Below, one piece after another: positions 17,631 through 26,854 of a stretch of 64,000 bases of DNA. Made by a program: the position numbers and the translations under genes. The notes below the pieces were generated by a model. It was given only the letters and a program-made list of their open reading frames with translations, made no database searches and was not told the DNA's origin. The stretch is from Rhizobium sp. PP-CC-3A-592 (GTDB lineage Bacteria > Pseudomonadota > Alphaproteobacteria > Rhizobiales > Rhizobiaceae): the NCBI RefSeq assembly GCF_003217095.1, contig NZ_QJSR01000001.1, positions 675,716 through 739,715 of the forward strand. Reading direction: 5' to 3'. Positions within the stretch are counted from its first letter, which is position 1. The number at the start of each line of letters is the position of its first letter.

Positions 17631-17667
17631 GCGGCACTCTACGTTGCGCTTGCACTTTCTGCAAGCA

Positions 17668-18582
17668 CTACCGCGCCGGCACCGCCTTCAGATAGGCGGC
17701 GATCGCCTCACGGTCGGCTACGGTGAGTTTGGCGATGTTCTGCTGGACCTCGACCATGGAGCCGCCGGCGCTGTCGAAGTCCGGGGTGAAGCCGGTTTCA
17801 AGGTAGTTGGCGATGTCGGCTTCCGTCCAGTCGCCGATGGTCTTCGAGCCGGGCGTGATGTTGGGGATCTGGCCCTCGCCTTCCGGGTTCGGCGCGCCGG
17901 CGAGCCAGAGGTCGGTCTGGAAGCCGCCGAGCGCGTTGCGCGGCGTGTGGCATTCGCCGCAATGGCCCGGGCCTTCCACCAGATACTGGCCGCGCACCAG
18001 CGTCGCATTCCCTTGGTCGACCGGCACGCGCGGCTTGTCGCTGTAGAACAGCAGCTTCCAGCCGCCGAGCGACGCCCTGATATTATAGGGGAACGGGAGA
18101 TCGTGCGGCGGCGCGACATTGGGGCTCTTCGGCAGGGTCTTGATGTAGCCGTAGAGGTCGTTGACGTCCTTCGGCGTCAGCCGGGCGTAGGAGCCATAGG
18201 GGAAGGACGGATAGAGATGCTGGCCATCCGGGCCGACGCCGCGCGTCATGGCATCGCCGAACTGGGCGAGCGTCCACCGGCCGATGCCGGCGGTGTCGTC
18301 GGGGGAGATATTGGGGACGTGGAAGGTGCCGAAGGGGCTTTTCAGCGGCAGTCCGCCGGTCAGCACCAGCTTGGCCTCGCCCTGCGCGCCGGGAGCCGCG
18401 TGACAGCTGGTGCAGCCACCGGCCCAGAACACCTGTTCGCCGTGGCTGAGATCCGGCGGACGCAGGCCTTCCCAATGCCCGGCCGGCCAGGGCTCGGGCT
18501 TGGTGGCAAACCACACGCCGCCCGCCACCACGATGCCGAGGAAAAGGACGGTCGAGACGAATTTGCGCGCGCGACGGGCCAT
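17668..18582 (-). CDS. Diheme c-type cytochrome, membrane-anchored
   Basis: The 304-residue protein starts with an uncleaved-type anchor (KFVSTVLFLGIVVAGGVWFA) and has two class I cytochrome c domains with heme motifs CTSCH (about 57-61) and CGECH (about 209-213). Axial methionine candidates follow each. It resembles the cytochrome c subunit of flavin/molybdo-dehydrogenases or of gluconate/alcohol dehydrogenase complexes. No dehydrogenase subunit is adjacent, so the electron donor is unknown. A cytochrome c-prime-type gene lies upstream on the same strand, 230 bp away. Confidence 0.88.
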   Translation of the reverse strand: MARRARKFVSTVLFLGIVVAGGVWFATKPEPWPAGHWEGLRPPDLSHGEQVFWAGGCTSCHAAPGAQGEAKLVLTGGLPLKSPFGTFHVPNISPDDTAGIGRWTLAQFGDAMTRGVGPDGQHLYPSFPYGSYARLTPKDVNDLYGYIKTLPKSPNVAPPHDLPFPYNIRASLGGWKLLFYSDKPRVPVDQGNATLVRGQYLVEGPGHCGECHTPRNALGGFQTDLWLAGAPNPEGEGQIPNITPGSKTIGDWTEADIANYLETGFTPDFDSAGGSMVEVQQNIAKLTVADREAIAAYLKAVPAR

Positions 18583-18812
18583 GCGGCAGGTCCTTGTTGT
18601 CAGCGGCTGTCAGGTTCACTCTCAACCGGAAAAGCGCTCGTTTTGTCTGTCTTCATCGGTCTTTTCGGGGTAACCGGTTCCGACTTGCCCTGACAAACTC
18701 CAGGGCGCCGGGCGGTAGGGATCGACCCTGACCACCAAGGCGGTGGCGTCCCGCGCGGGCGCGGAATGCCGTGGTCTGCGGGGCATGGCTGAAGCTGGTC
18801 CCGGTCTACCGC

Positions 18813-19247
18813 TTACTTCTTGACGCGGTAGACCTGATGACAGTCGCCGCAATGGGGTCCGAGCTTGCCGAGCGCGGCACCCACGCCTGCCGGATCGGCC
18901 GGCAGCTGCGCCAGCAGCATATCGGCATCCGCACCGAGGCTCGCGGCCTTGGCGTCGAAGTCGGCCTTGTTGTCCCAGATCTTCGGGCTCGCCTCGGAAT
19001 TGGCCTCCGATCCCGCCGGGAACTGATCCGGAAATGCCTTGATGCTGGTGCTGATCGCGGTCAGCGATGTCTTGACCACCTCGGCATCGTAAGGCTTCTG
19101 GCCCTTGGCGATGGCCGAGAGCGCGCCCATGGAGCCGCCGATCTTCTTCATCAGGCCTTCGCGCACCTCTTGCGGCTCGGCCGCCGTCACCGCACCGGCG
19201 GCAAGGCCTGCCAGCGCTGCGGCGAGAAACAGGGTTCTCAGTTTCAT
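18813..19247 (-). CDS. Cytochrome c-prime/c556 family protein
   Basis: The 144-residue protein has a clear Sec signal peptide (LRTLFLAAALAGLAAGAVTAA) and a four-helix body with the single heme motif CGDCH close to the C-terminus, as in class II cytochromes. I set the start at 19247 because the signal peptide begins there; the open frame runs further back to 19415 without similarity. Periplasmic; family roles include NO binding and electron transfer. It precedes the diheme cytochrome gene on the same strand, suggesting a joint electron-transfer role. Confidence 0.88.
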   Translation of the reverse strand: MKLRTLFLAAALAGLAAGAVTAAEPQEVREGLMKKIGGSMGALSAIAKGQKPYDAEVVKTSLTAISTSIKAFPDQFPAGSEANSEASPKIWDNKADFDAKAASLGADADMLLAQLPADPAGVGAALGKLGPHCGDCHQVYRVKK

Positions 19248-19446
19248 GGGAGTCCTCTCTGGTGGCGACGCCCGTTGCGGGCGCCCGTTCCGACATGCGT
19301 GTCCGACAGACATGGCTGATTCCTGGCCGACCGATTTCAGGCCGAAAATCCGGTCATTTCGTCGCAGGCATCTTGGCATCTTCCGGTCGCGTTGAAAGTA
19401 AAATTTTCGCGACATCTCGGGGGCGGAACAGGCGATGGACAGGTTG

Positions 19447-20271
19447 TCAGGGGCGCAGGGTTTTCGACAGCGCGGGCCACTCCGCCATCAGCGCATCGCG
19501 CGTCAGCACGCCCGGCGAGGTCTTCGTCTTTTCCCGCGTGCGGATCAGCCGGGCAAAGACCACGGTCTTGTCCTTCGCCTCATTCGGCTCGGCCCAGCCG
19601 ACATACCAGCCCCAGCCATGGGCATAGTCGAAGCTACGATCGGCGTTGCGCGGAAAGGCAGCCCCGGTCTTGCCGTGGATCGTCCAGTCGCCGACGGCGC
19701 GGCTTTCCACGATGCGCTTCGTCTTCTCGATGGCCTCGGGCCCGACCGGCAGCGTGGCATTGACGAGGCCGCGCAGGAACGCGACCTGCTCGCGCGGCGA
19801 GACCTGCAGCGACGAGGCGATCCAGGCACGCTCCAGCCCGTTGTCGAAACCCGGATCGCCGGAGAGGTCGGCATTGCCGTATTTGAAGCTCGCGAGATAG
19901 CGCTCCGGCGTCTCGCGGCCGAGATCGCGTGTGATGCGCTGAGAGTACCAGACGACGGAATAGCGCATCCAGTCGGCCGGGTTCGTATCCCGCAGCCAGT
20001 TGGCGCCGCCCCAGTCCGGGTCGCCCTTTTTGTAAGAAAGCACCGGAGTCGCTTCGTCCTTGAGGAAGCCGGTGTCGTAGCCGATCAGCGCCAGCGGGAT
20101 CTTGAAGGTGGAGGCGGGCGTCGTGCGGGCGGCGCAGTCGCCCTCCTCGATCAGCACCTTGCCGGTGGCGGCATCGAGCATGATGGTGCAGGTGACATCG
20201 ACATCATCAGCGGCGAAAGAGGCGGTGGAGGAGAGCGCGAGCAGGCCGAAGGCGAGAGCAAGATGACGCAA
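19447..20271 (-). CDS. Class D beta-lactamase (OXA-type)
   Basis: The 274-residue enzyme has all class D serine beta-lactamase motifs: STFK (54-57, nucleophile Ser54 and carbamylated Lys57), SVV (105-107), YGN (131-133) and KTG (201-203), plus the WGWYVGW segment. An N-terminal signal peptide ends ...STASFA. I prefer the TTG start at 20271 since it directly begins the signal peptide and has AAAGGA upstream. ATG codons at 20310 and 20352 are alternatives that add an untypical N-terminus. It is chromosomal in context, without insertion sequences or integron features. The resistance spectrum cannot be deduced. Confidence 0.88.
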   Translation of the reverse strand: MRHLALAFGLLALSSTASFAADDVDVTCTIMLDAATGKVLIEEGDCAARTTPASTFKIPLALIGYDTGFLKDEATPVLSYKKGDPDWGGANWLRDTNPADWMRYSVVWYSQRITRDLGRETPERYLASFKYGNADLSGDPGFDNGLERAWIASSLQVSPREQVAFLRGLVNATLPVGPEAIEKTKRIVESRAVGDWTIHGKTGAAFPRNADRSFDYAHGWGWYVGWAEPNEAKDKTVVFARLIRTREKTKTSPGVLTRDALMAEWPALSKTLRP

Positions 20272-20377
20272 GCCGGTTTTCCTTTCAGGATAGGACGGTG
20301 CCTGCACCATCCGGGGAAACAGGGCATCATTGCGGCGGGACCAGCGGTGCATTCCGCAGGCTCTCGAGAATCCCGGC

Positions 20378-21223
20378 TTACTTTCCCGTCCTTAGAACCC
20401 GGCTTTCCTCCCGCCCGAAACCCTCGATCTCCAGCCGGTCGTCGTAGAGGCTGACAATCGCGAAGGCATTCTGGTCGGGCGTATCGACCATGCCGCAGAA
20501 GGTGATGTAGTGCGTGCCGGCGCGTGTGACGGTGTTGCCGGCGTGGTTGTGGCCGCAGAGCCAGGCGCGCACGTTCGGATAGGTCTTGAGCATGTCGAGC
20601 AGGCGCTGCGCGTCCCAGAGGTCATGCGCGTTTTCAGGGGCAACCGGGTAGTGGCAGAGAATGACGACCGGCTCGCCATCGTCGCGGGCCTGGTCCAGCA
20701 CCTCGGCAAGCCAGGTGAACTGCGCCTCGCTGAAGCCCCCATTCCAGCGCTGGGCATTGATGGCGCCCGCCTCGGTCAGCGCCTGCAACCGGGCCTTTGC
20801 CTGCGCGCGGCGCGGATGATCCTTCGGCACGGCAAACAGGCTGACCTCGCTGCCATCGAGGATGACGAGGCGATGCCCGGCGACGAGAAAATCGTAATAC
20901 TGCGCCGGCATGCCGAGGCGTCGATGCACATCGCCCAGATATTCCGGCGCCACCGCAAAATCGTGATTGCCGGGCAGGAACACGGCCTTGTGCCGCAGAC
21001 GCCGATAGACCGCCAGCGCCGGATCGAAGCTTTCCCAGTCCCGGTCGATCAGATCGCCGAGCGTGATGACGGCATCGAGCGCGCGCCCATTGAACACCGC
21101 GATCGCCTCCTCCAGCTTGCCGAGCGACTGGCGGAAATGGCGGTTAAGCGCGAGGTTCGGCTCGAGATCGGCATATTGCGGATCGGCGATGATGCCGAGG
21201 CGGAGGACGGGGTTTTGGGTCAT
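20378..21223 (-). CDS. Metallophosphoesterase, ADPRibase-Mn-like
   Basis: The 281-residue calcineurin-like phosphoesterase has the dimetal motifs DPQ/H (ADPQYADLE), GDLIDR, GNHD (FLPGNHDFA), the H of ILCHYP and GHNH (LCGHNHAG). The D-x-QYAD first motif, instead of DxH, is characteristic of manganese-dependent ADP-ribose/CDP-alcohol diphosphatases, best known from vertebrates. Likely activity: hydrolysis of ADP-ribose, CDP-glycerol or similar nucleotide diphosphates. No signal peptide; cytosolic. Located between the beta-lactamase and sodB genes. Confidence 0.82.
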   Translation of the reverse strand: MTQNPVLRLGIIADPQYADLEPNLALNRHFRQSLGKLEEAIAVFNGRALDAVITLGDLIDRDWESFDPALAVYRRLRHKAVFLPGNHDFAVAPEYLGDVHRRLGMPAQYYDFLVAGHRLVILDGSEVSLFAVPKDHPRRAQAKARLQALTEAGAINAQRWNGGFSEAQFTWLAEVLDQARDDGEPVVILCHYPVAPENAHDLWDAQRLLDMLKTYPNVRAWLCGHNHAGNTVTRAGTHYITFCGMVDTPDQNAFAIVSLYDDRLEIEGFGREESRVLRTGK

Positions 21224-21411
21224 GGGGGGCGACGTAGCGAAGGTGGATGACGTAGGGATGACAGGCTGTCGGCTGATCGAATGGGCCGAACGCTCTACAA
21301 CAACATCGGCGTGCAGGAATAGGGAGCCGGAAGGTCCATGGCGTCTGCCGATCGAGATCCCTCTTTACGCGACGTCATCGTCGGAGAGGATTGCGCACTT
21401 TGTCAGACAGT

Positions 21412-21441
21412 AAAAAAGCGGGACCCGAAGGCCCCGCTTTT
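21412..21441 (-). terminator. Rho-independent terminator after sodB
   Basis: Read on the minus strand: AAGCGGGGCC, a TTCG tetraloop, then GGTCCCGCTT and a run of T. It begins 18 bases beyond the sodB stop codon. Confidence 0.88.
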
Positions 21442-21458
21442 CCCAATTCCGAGCCTGA

Positions 21459-22058
21459 TCAGGCTGCCTTTTCGTAAAGCTCCAGGACGTAGTCCCAGTT
21501 GATCAGGTTGTCGATGAAGGCTTCGAGGTACTTGGGGCGGGCGTTGCGGTAGTCGATGTAGTAGGAGTGTTCCCACACGTCGACGCCGAGCACCGGGGTC
21601 GCGCCGTGGACCAGCGGGTTTTCGCCGTTCGGGGTCTTGGCGATCTGCAGCTTGCCGTCCTTGACGGCGAGCCAGGCCCAGCCCGAGCCGAACTGGCCGA
21701 CGCCGGCCGCGATGAAGTCGGCCTTGAACTTGTCGTAGCCGCCGAGGTCGGACTTGATGGCCGCTTCGAGCTTGCCCGGCAGCGACGTGCCGCCGCCGCC
21801 CTTCTTCATCCACTTCCAGAAGTGGAGGTGGTTGTAATGCTGGCCGGCATTGTTGAAGAGCGGCTGGTTGGTACCGTAGGACTTCTTGACGATCTCTTCG
21901 AGCGAGAGATCGGCAAGGCCTGCCTCTTCCGCCAGCTTGTTGCCGGCCGTCACATAGGCCTGATGGTGCTTGTCGTGATGATATTCCAGCGTTTCGCGCG
22001 ACATGAAGGGCGCAAGTGCATCGTAGTCATACGGCAGCGGGGGAAGTTCGAAAGCCAT
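21459..22058 (-). CDS. sodB: Superoxide dismutase, Fe/Mn family
   Basis: The 199-residue enzyme converts superoxide to peroxide and oxygen. The metal ligands are visible: His27 in YHHDKHHQ, the histidine in the NNAGQHYNHLHFW segment, and Asp/His in DVWEHSYYIDY. The C-terminal family motif is complete. The start at 22058 follows GAGGAG; an upstream in-frame ATG at 22088 lacks this. No signal peptide, so cytosolic. Fe or Mn preference cannot be decided safely. Ends with its own terminator. Confidence 0.95.
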   Translation of the reverse strand: MAFELPPLPYDYDALAPFMSRETLEYHHDKHHQAYVTAGNKLAEEAGLADLSLEEIVKKSYGTNQPLFNNAGQHYNHLHFWKWMKKGGGGTSLPGKLEAAIKSDLGGYDKFKADFIAAGVGQFGSGWAWLAVKDGKLQIAKTPNGENPLVHGATPVLGVDVWEHSYYIDYRNARPKYLEAFIDNLINWDYVLELYEKAA

Positions 22059-22313
22059 GGCGGTTCTCCTCTTGGCATCGGAATTCATTCACGAAATCGT
22101 CAGGGGAACATAGGCACCCCGACCACGCGAGGCAACCGGCGCCATCGCTAAATTCACCTCGCCTTGCGAAATGGTTTTCTCTCGGGCCCGCTTCACGATG
22201 GCGTCATCGGGCAGCCGGCGGCACGATGGAGGCCATGTTCGCCCGGGGTCCGGCCTTCATTTCGCCCGTTTCTTAAGCCCCTGTTAAGACTTTCGAAACC
22301 AAGGGAATCCTCC

Positions 22314-23657
22314 ATGGCGCTTGGCGCTTCGCATCGATTGCAGGACGGCATCGAGGCCGTCGAAACCATGACGCGTTTCGCGCTGGCCGTGCTGGCGCTC
22401 GCCTCCGGCGTCTATACCTATCTGGGCGTCCGCTCGATCCTCGACGGGTCGGCGACGGCGGTGTTCTTCGCCGCGATGATCTATTCCTGCGCCGTATCCG
22501 TCGCGATCTACGCCTTCTGGACCTATATGGCGCGGTTCTACCCGCATGTGACCAGCCGTTCGGGCCGCACCGGCATGCTCGGCATCATGGCGCTCGGCTG
22601 CGTCATGATCATCGCCATGGCGAGTTGGCTGAATGCGGCGGCCCTCGCAGGCTCTGCCGCCGTCGAGCAGCATCTGGCCGAGACGATCGAGGACTATACG
22701 GCCGATCTCGACAAGGCGCACCAGAACGCGCTCGCCGCCCAGAGCCTGCTGCCCGATATCCAGCGCACCTCCGAGCGGTTCCAGCGCCTTTCGGATCAGG
22801 AACAGCAGAGCGGCGCGCTGACGGGAACGACCGGGGCCGGCAGCGTCGTACAGCTGCTGGCGCAGATGGCGGCGCAGTTGCGCGAGCTGCAGGCCGGCAT
22901 CGCGGCCTCTCGCGACCGGGTGGAAACCCTCTTCACCGAGGGTCAGGGCCGCATCTCCACCATGCGGGGGCTCGTCTCCTCCCCCGGCGCCATCGAGCCG
23001 CGGGCGGATGCGTTTTCCACCGAGGCCGTGGCGCTGACGGGCACGATCACCGCTCTCGAGCAGACCTCCATCGCCGGCTCGGTCAAGCGCGCCGCCGACG
23101 ACCTGTCGCTCGGCTTCATCGCGCCGGTGGCAAGCGGGCTGGAGCCCGACCTCATCAACCGGCAGGATCAGGTGATCGCGACGATCCGCACCTCGGTCGC
23201 CGCCCAGTCGAAGGTGCTCTCGGATGCCGCAGCCGAAATCCTGAAGCGTCCGCCGGTGGAAGAGCGCCGCTTCGTGCCGCTGTCGGCGGCGGCTGCCGTG
23301 CTCGTCTATGCCTCCGATTTCATTCCGAGCTGGGCCGGGGCGATCTCCATCGACCTCTTGCCGGCGGTTCTGGTGTTCATGCTGGCGATCGCGCATGCAT
23401 CGCTCCGCCGTCAGGAGGAAAGCATGCCCTTTGCCGCCCGCATCACCGCAGCCGAGCTGCTGGCGGCGATGGAGGTGCAGCAGGCACTGGCGCGCAGCGG
23501 CGTCGATATCGCGGCACTGGCGCACCGGGAGGCCGCGCCGGGTGCGGACGGCGTTGCCGACGAGCCCTCCAACATCACCAGCCTCGATCTTCCGTCAAAG
23601 GGAACGCGCATAGGGCCCCAGAGCATAGGACCGCAGGGGAAGGCACCCCAGGCATGA
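22314..23657 (+). CDS. Conserved membrane protein with coiled-coil-like periplasmic region
   Basis: I do not recognise a named family. The 447-residue protein has three hydrophobic helices near the N-terminus (FALAVLALASGVYTYLGV; AVFFAAMIYSCAVSVAIYAF; GIMALGCVMIIAMASWLNAA). A long Gln/Ala/Glu-rich, largely helical segment follows at about 110-320, then another membrane segment (PAVLVFMLAIAHASL) and a polar tail. ATG 22314 has AGGGAA upstream. Its stop overlaps the start of the next gene (ATGA), so it is translationally coupled to a ClpP-like protease and probably works with it in the membrane. Confidence 0.75.
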   Translation: MALGASHRLQDGIEAVETMTRFALAVLALASGVYTYLGVRSILDGSATAVFFAAMIYSCAVSVAIYAFWTYMARFYPHVTSRSGRTGMLGIMALGCVMIIAMASWLNAAALAGSAAVEQHLAETIEDYTADLDKAHQNALAAQSLLPDIQRTSERFQRLSDQEQQSGALTGTTGAGSVVQLLAQMAAQLRELQAGIAASRDRVETLFTEGQGRISTMRGLVSSPGAIEPRADAFSTEAVALTGTITALEQTSIAGSVKRAADDLSLGFIAPVASGLEPDLINRQDQVIATIRTSVAAQSKVLSDAAAEILKRPPVEERRFVPLSAAAAVLVYASDFIPSWAGAISIDLLPAVLVFMLAIAHASLRRQEESMPFAARITAAELLAAMEVQQALARSGVDIAALAHREAAPGADGVADEPSNITSLDLPSKGTRIGPQSIGPQGKAPQA

Positions 23658-24433
23658 GGCCGACAGCCGGCAGCGCCATACATGCCCTGACGCGCTTTTC
23701 CGCGAAAGTGGACGACGGCCAGATGATGCGCGCCTTCTTCTACGTGTTGCTGGCGGCGGCCCTCATCTTCGTCGTCATCGATTTTCGCGAGATCGCGGTA
23801 GAGAACGCGGCCGCCGCGCTCGATCCGGCAAACCCGATGAGCGAGCCGGTCCTGCCCCCGGCGCTGACCACCGGCGAGCCGGAGGATGCACCGGGCGAGG
23901 TGACGACCGACGCGGAAACCCTAAAGCAGGCCATCCGCTTCGAACTGCAGCCGGGCGGCGTGATGCTCGCCAAGGGCGCGATCGACGCCGGGGCCGCCGC
24001 ACGCTTTGCCGCGGAGATCGAGGCGCGGGGGGAATATGTGAAGGTGGTGCAGCTGGATTCGCCCGGCGGCTCCGTCGGCGATGCGCTGGCCATGTCGAAG
24101 CTGATCCGCGATCGGCAGCTGAACACGATCGTGGAAAAAGGCGCGCTCTGCGCCTCCTCCTGCCCCATCGTGCTTTCGGGCGGGGTGGAGCGGACGGTGG
24201 CCGAAGGTGCCGTCGTCGGCGTGCACCAGATCTTCAACGGCACGCGCGAAAAGCTCTCGCCCGAAATGGCGATGTCCGAAGCCCAGCGCACCACCGCCAC
24301 CATCACCCGCCACCTCGACGCCATGGGCATCAAGCCGGGCCTCTGGCAGCGCGCGATGGAAACGCCGCCGGATCGGCTGGCGTATCTGAGCGTCAAGGAG
24401 ATGCGGGAGGTTGGGTTGACGCGTGGACCTTGA
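23654..24433 (+). CDS. Membrane-anchored ClpP/SppA-like serine protease domain protein
   Basis: The 259-residue protein has one N-terminal anchor (AFFYVLLAAALIFVVIDF), an acidic linker and then a ClpP-crotonase-fold domain at about 95-250. The oxyanion-type motif LDSPGGSVGDALAMSK precedes GALCASSCPIVLSGG, where the serine between the cysteines is in the catalytic-nucleophile position; the histidine in VHQIFNG follows. It corresponds to COG3904-type predicted periplasmic proteins. The domain would face the periplasm. Coupled by a 4-base overlap to the upstream membrane protein. The catalytic triad is not fully established from sequence alone. Confidence 0.75.
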   Translation: MRPTAGSAIHALTRFSAKVDDGQMMRAFFYVLLAAALIFVVIDFREIAVENAAAALDPANPMSEPVLPPALTTGEPEDAPGEVTTDAETLKQAIRFELQPGGVMLAKGAIDAGAAARFAAEIEARGEYVKVVQLDSPGGSVGDALAMSKLIRDRQLNTIVEKGALCASSCPIVLSGGVERTVAEGAVVGVHQIFNGTREKLSPEMAMSEAQRTTATITRHLDAMGIKPGLWQRAMETPPDRLAYLSVKEMREVGLTRGP

Positions 24434-24479
24434 AGGAGCGGGTTGCGGAGGGTGTGGGGGTTGCGCCTTAAGGGCTGAT

Positions 24480-24675
24480 GGGGTGCGTCGGTGGGTGTGG
24501 CTGCCCCTCATCCGGCTGCCGCCACCTTCTCCCCGCGCGCAGGGAGAAGGGACCTGGGGCGCGGCGTCTGCCCCGATCATCAACCTTCAAGAAACAAGCG
24601 AGCGCTCGCCGCGTGTCCCTTCGCCCCGCCTGGCGGGGAGAAGGTGGCGGCAGCCGGATGAGGGGCCGCTCCGCG
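24480..24675. repeat. RIME-like palindromic repeat pair between genes
   Basis: Two facing copies of the element also seen at 10567-11155 lie here: TGCCCCTCATCCGGCTGCCG...CTCCCCGCGCGCAGGGAG (24482-24550) and CGCCCCGCCTGGCGGGGAG...CGGATGAGGGG (about 24622-24666). They form a large inverted structure between two converging genes. Nothing else is visible in this 261-bp gap. Confidence 0.8.
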
Positions 24676-24694
24676 CTAGAGGCGACACATCGCC

Positions 24695-25579
24695 TTAAAA
24701 ATCCGACCCGTTCCCATGCGCCCAGTCCATATAGACCTCCAGCGCCTTCTTCGCCACGGGCCCCACCTGAAGGTGGCGGTCGTCGAGCCTGACGACGGGG
24801 ACGATCTTGGAGTAGTTGCCGGAGGTGAAGATCTCGTCAGCGGACAGGAAATCCTCGACCGTGAGCGTCGTTTCCCGCACGTCGAGGCCGGCGCGGCGCA
24901 GGAGGTGGAGGACGCGGGAGCGGGTGATGCCGGCGAGGAAGGTGCCGTTGGCGAGCGGGGTGAAGACGACGCCGTCCTTGACCATGAAGATGTTGGACGA
25001 GGCGGTTTCCGCGACGTTGCCGTTCATGTCCTTCGCCAGCGCATTGTCGAAGCCGCGGGCGCGGGCCTCCAAAATCATGCGGCCGGAATTGGGGTAGAGG
25101 CTGCCGGTCTTGGCCGTGGTCACCGCGACCTCCGGGCTCGGGCGGCGATAGGGCGAGACGGTGAGCGAGGATGGCTCGGCCGTGTTCATCGGCGCCTCGA
25201 ACAGGCAGAGCGCAAAGCGCGTGGAGGCGGGATCGGCAGCGACCACGGAGCCCGGCATGCCGTGCTCGGCCCAGTACATCGGCTTGATGTAGATGGCGGT
25301 CTGCCCGTCGAACTTCTTCACGCCCTCCCAGGCGAGACCCTCGATATCGTCCGCCGCCACGACCGGCTCCAGGCCGAGCGCCAGGGCCGAACGGTTGACG
25401 CGCTGGCAGTGAAGGTCGAGATCCGGCGCGATGCCGTCGAACCAGCGGGCGCCGTCGAACACGGTGGTGCCGAGCCACATGGCGTGCGAGGTCGGCCCGA
25501 TCAGCGGCGGATTGCCCGTCACCCATTCGCCATCGACGAAGGTCCAGGTGGTGCTGCGCGGTGACGTGTCGACGGCCAT
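24695..25579 (-). CDS. ilvE: Branched-chain amino acid aminotransferase (class IV PLP)
   Basis: The 294-residue protein transfers amino groups between branched-chain amino acids and 2-oxoglutarate. The class IV fold is seen in the PLP-lysine region (TTAKTGSLYPNSG), the motif ALAKDMNGNVAETASSNIFM and the phosphate-binding GITRSRVLHLLR. The start at 25579 follows AAGGAA and gives the proper N-terminus. The open frame extends far upstream through the antisense of the alcohol dehydrogenase, which is an artefact of high GC. Monocistronic. Confidence 0.87.
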   Translation of the reverse strand: MAVDTSPRSTTWTFVDGEWVTGNPPLIGPTSHAMWLGTTVFDGARWFDGIAPDLDLHCQRVNRSALALGLEPVVAADDIEGLAWEGVKKFDGQTAIYIKPMYWAEHGMPGSVVAADPASTRFALCLFEAPMNTAEPSSLTVSPYRRPSPEVAVTTAKTGSLYPNSGRMILEARARGFDNALAKDMNGNVAETASSNIFMVKDGVVFTPLANGTFLAGITRSRVLHLLRRAGLDVRETTLTVEDFLSADEIFTSGNYSKIVPVVRLDDRHLQVGPVAKKALEVYMDWAHGNGSDF

Positions 25580-25813
25580 GATGCTTTCCTTGCTATCGTC
25601 TTGTGATGTGATCGTCTCGTGATGGATGCCGCGCCCGGCCTGTCGGTCCGCGCCGGCATGTTCGACCTGTCTTGTCGCATAGCCGGAAAACGGAGAACAG
25701 GGGTGAATGGATCGATCAAAACTTCTGATCGACCGGATTTCAGGGCTTTGCCGGGTTACCCTGTTTGCGCTAGGCACACTGGAACACGACCCTCCAAACC
25801 TGCGGAGACCACC

Positions 25814-26854
25814 ATGCGCGCCATGTATTTCGACACGTTCGGGAAGACGCCGGAAATCCGCGATGTGCCCGACGCGGAACCGAGCGATGGCGGCGTGGTG
25901 GTGAAGGTGGAGGCGACGGGGCTGTGCCGGAGCGACTGGCACGGCTGGATGGGCCACGACGCCGACATCCGCCTGCCGCACGTGCCCGGCCACGAGCTTG
26001 CGGGAACGGTGGTGGCCACGGGCCGCCGCGTGATGCGCACCAAGACGGGGGACCGCGTGACGGTACCGTTCGTTTCCGGCTGCGGGCGCTGCTCGGAGTG
26101 CCATTCGGGCAACCAGCAGGTCTGCCCCAACCAGTTCCAGCCGGGCTTTACCCATTGGGGCTCGTTTGCCGAATATGTCGCGATCGACTTTGCCGACGAG
26201 AACCTCGTGCGCCTGCCCGAAGAGATCGATGCGGCGACGGCGGCGAGCCTTGGCTGCCGGTTTGCGACCGCCTTCCGGGCGATCGTCGATCAGGGCCGGG
26301 TGCGCGGCGGCGAGTGGGTGGCCGTGCATGGCGCGGGCGGCGTCGGGCTCTCCGCCGTCATGATCGCCTCGGCCATGGGCGCGAACGTGATCGCGATCGA
26401 CATTGCCGACACCAAGCTGTCGTTTGCCCGCGAGATCGGCGCGGTTCACACCATCAACGCCACGCAGACGGGCGATGTCGCCGAGGCCGTGCGTGAGATC
26501 ACCGGCGGCGGCGCGCATCTCTCGATCGACGCGCTCGGCTCGCCCGTCACCTGCTTCAACTCCATCCGCAACCTGCGCCGGCGCGGCCGCCACGTGCAGG
26601 TGGGGCTGATGCTGGGCGACCATGCCGCCCCGCAGATCCCCATGGCGCAGGTCATCGGGCACGAACTGGAGATCTATGGCAGCCACGGCATGCAGGCCTG
26701 GCGCTACGAGGCGATGCTGGCGCTGGTGGCGTCGGGCAAGCTCAGCCCCCAGAAGCTGATCGGACGGCATCTGTCGCTGGAGGAGGCCGTGCCCGCGCTC
26801 ATCACCATGGACACCGCCACCGATCTCGGCATCAGCGTCATCACGACGTTCTGA
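25814..26854 (+). CDS. Zinc-dependent alcohol dehydrogenase (MDR family)
   Basis: The 346-residue medium-chain dehydrogenase has the catalytic zinc motif (CRSDWHGW, and GHELAGTV with the conserved His-Glu), the four-cysteine structural zinc loop ([15 protein letters not shown]) and the NAD-binding [13 protein letters not shown]. It oxidises an alcohol to an aldehyde or ketone with NAD(P); the exact substrate is not readable. ATG 25814 follows GGAG by about 6 bases. It stands between the divergent aminotransferase gene and a phosphatase gene. Confidence 0.9.
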   Translation: MRAMYFDTFGKTPEIRDVPDAEPSDGGVVVKVEATGLCRSDWHGWMGHDADIRLPHVPGHELAGTVVATGRRVMRTKTGDRVTVPFVSGCGRCSECHSGNQQVCPNQFQPGFTHWGSFAEYVAIDFADENLVRLPEEIDAATAASLGCRFATAFRAIVDQGRVRGGEWVAVHGAGGVGLSAVMIASAMGANVIAIDIADTKLSFAREIGAVHTINATQTGDVAEAVREITGGGAHLSIDALGSPVTCFNSIRNLRRRGRHVQVGLMLGDHAAPQIPMAQVIGHELEIYGSHGMQAWRYEAMLALVASGKLSPQKLIGRHLSLEEAVPALITMDTATDLGISVITTF

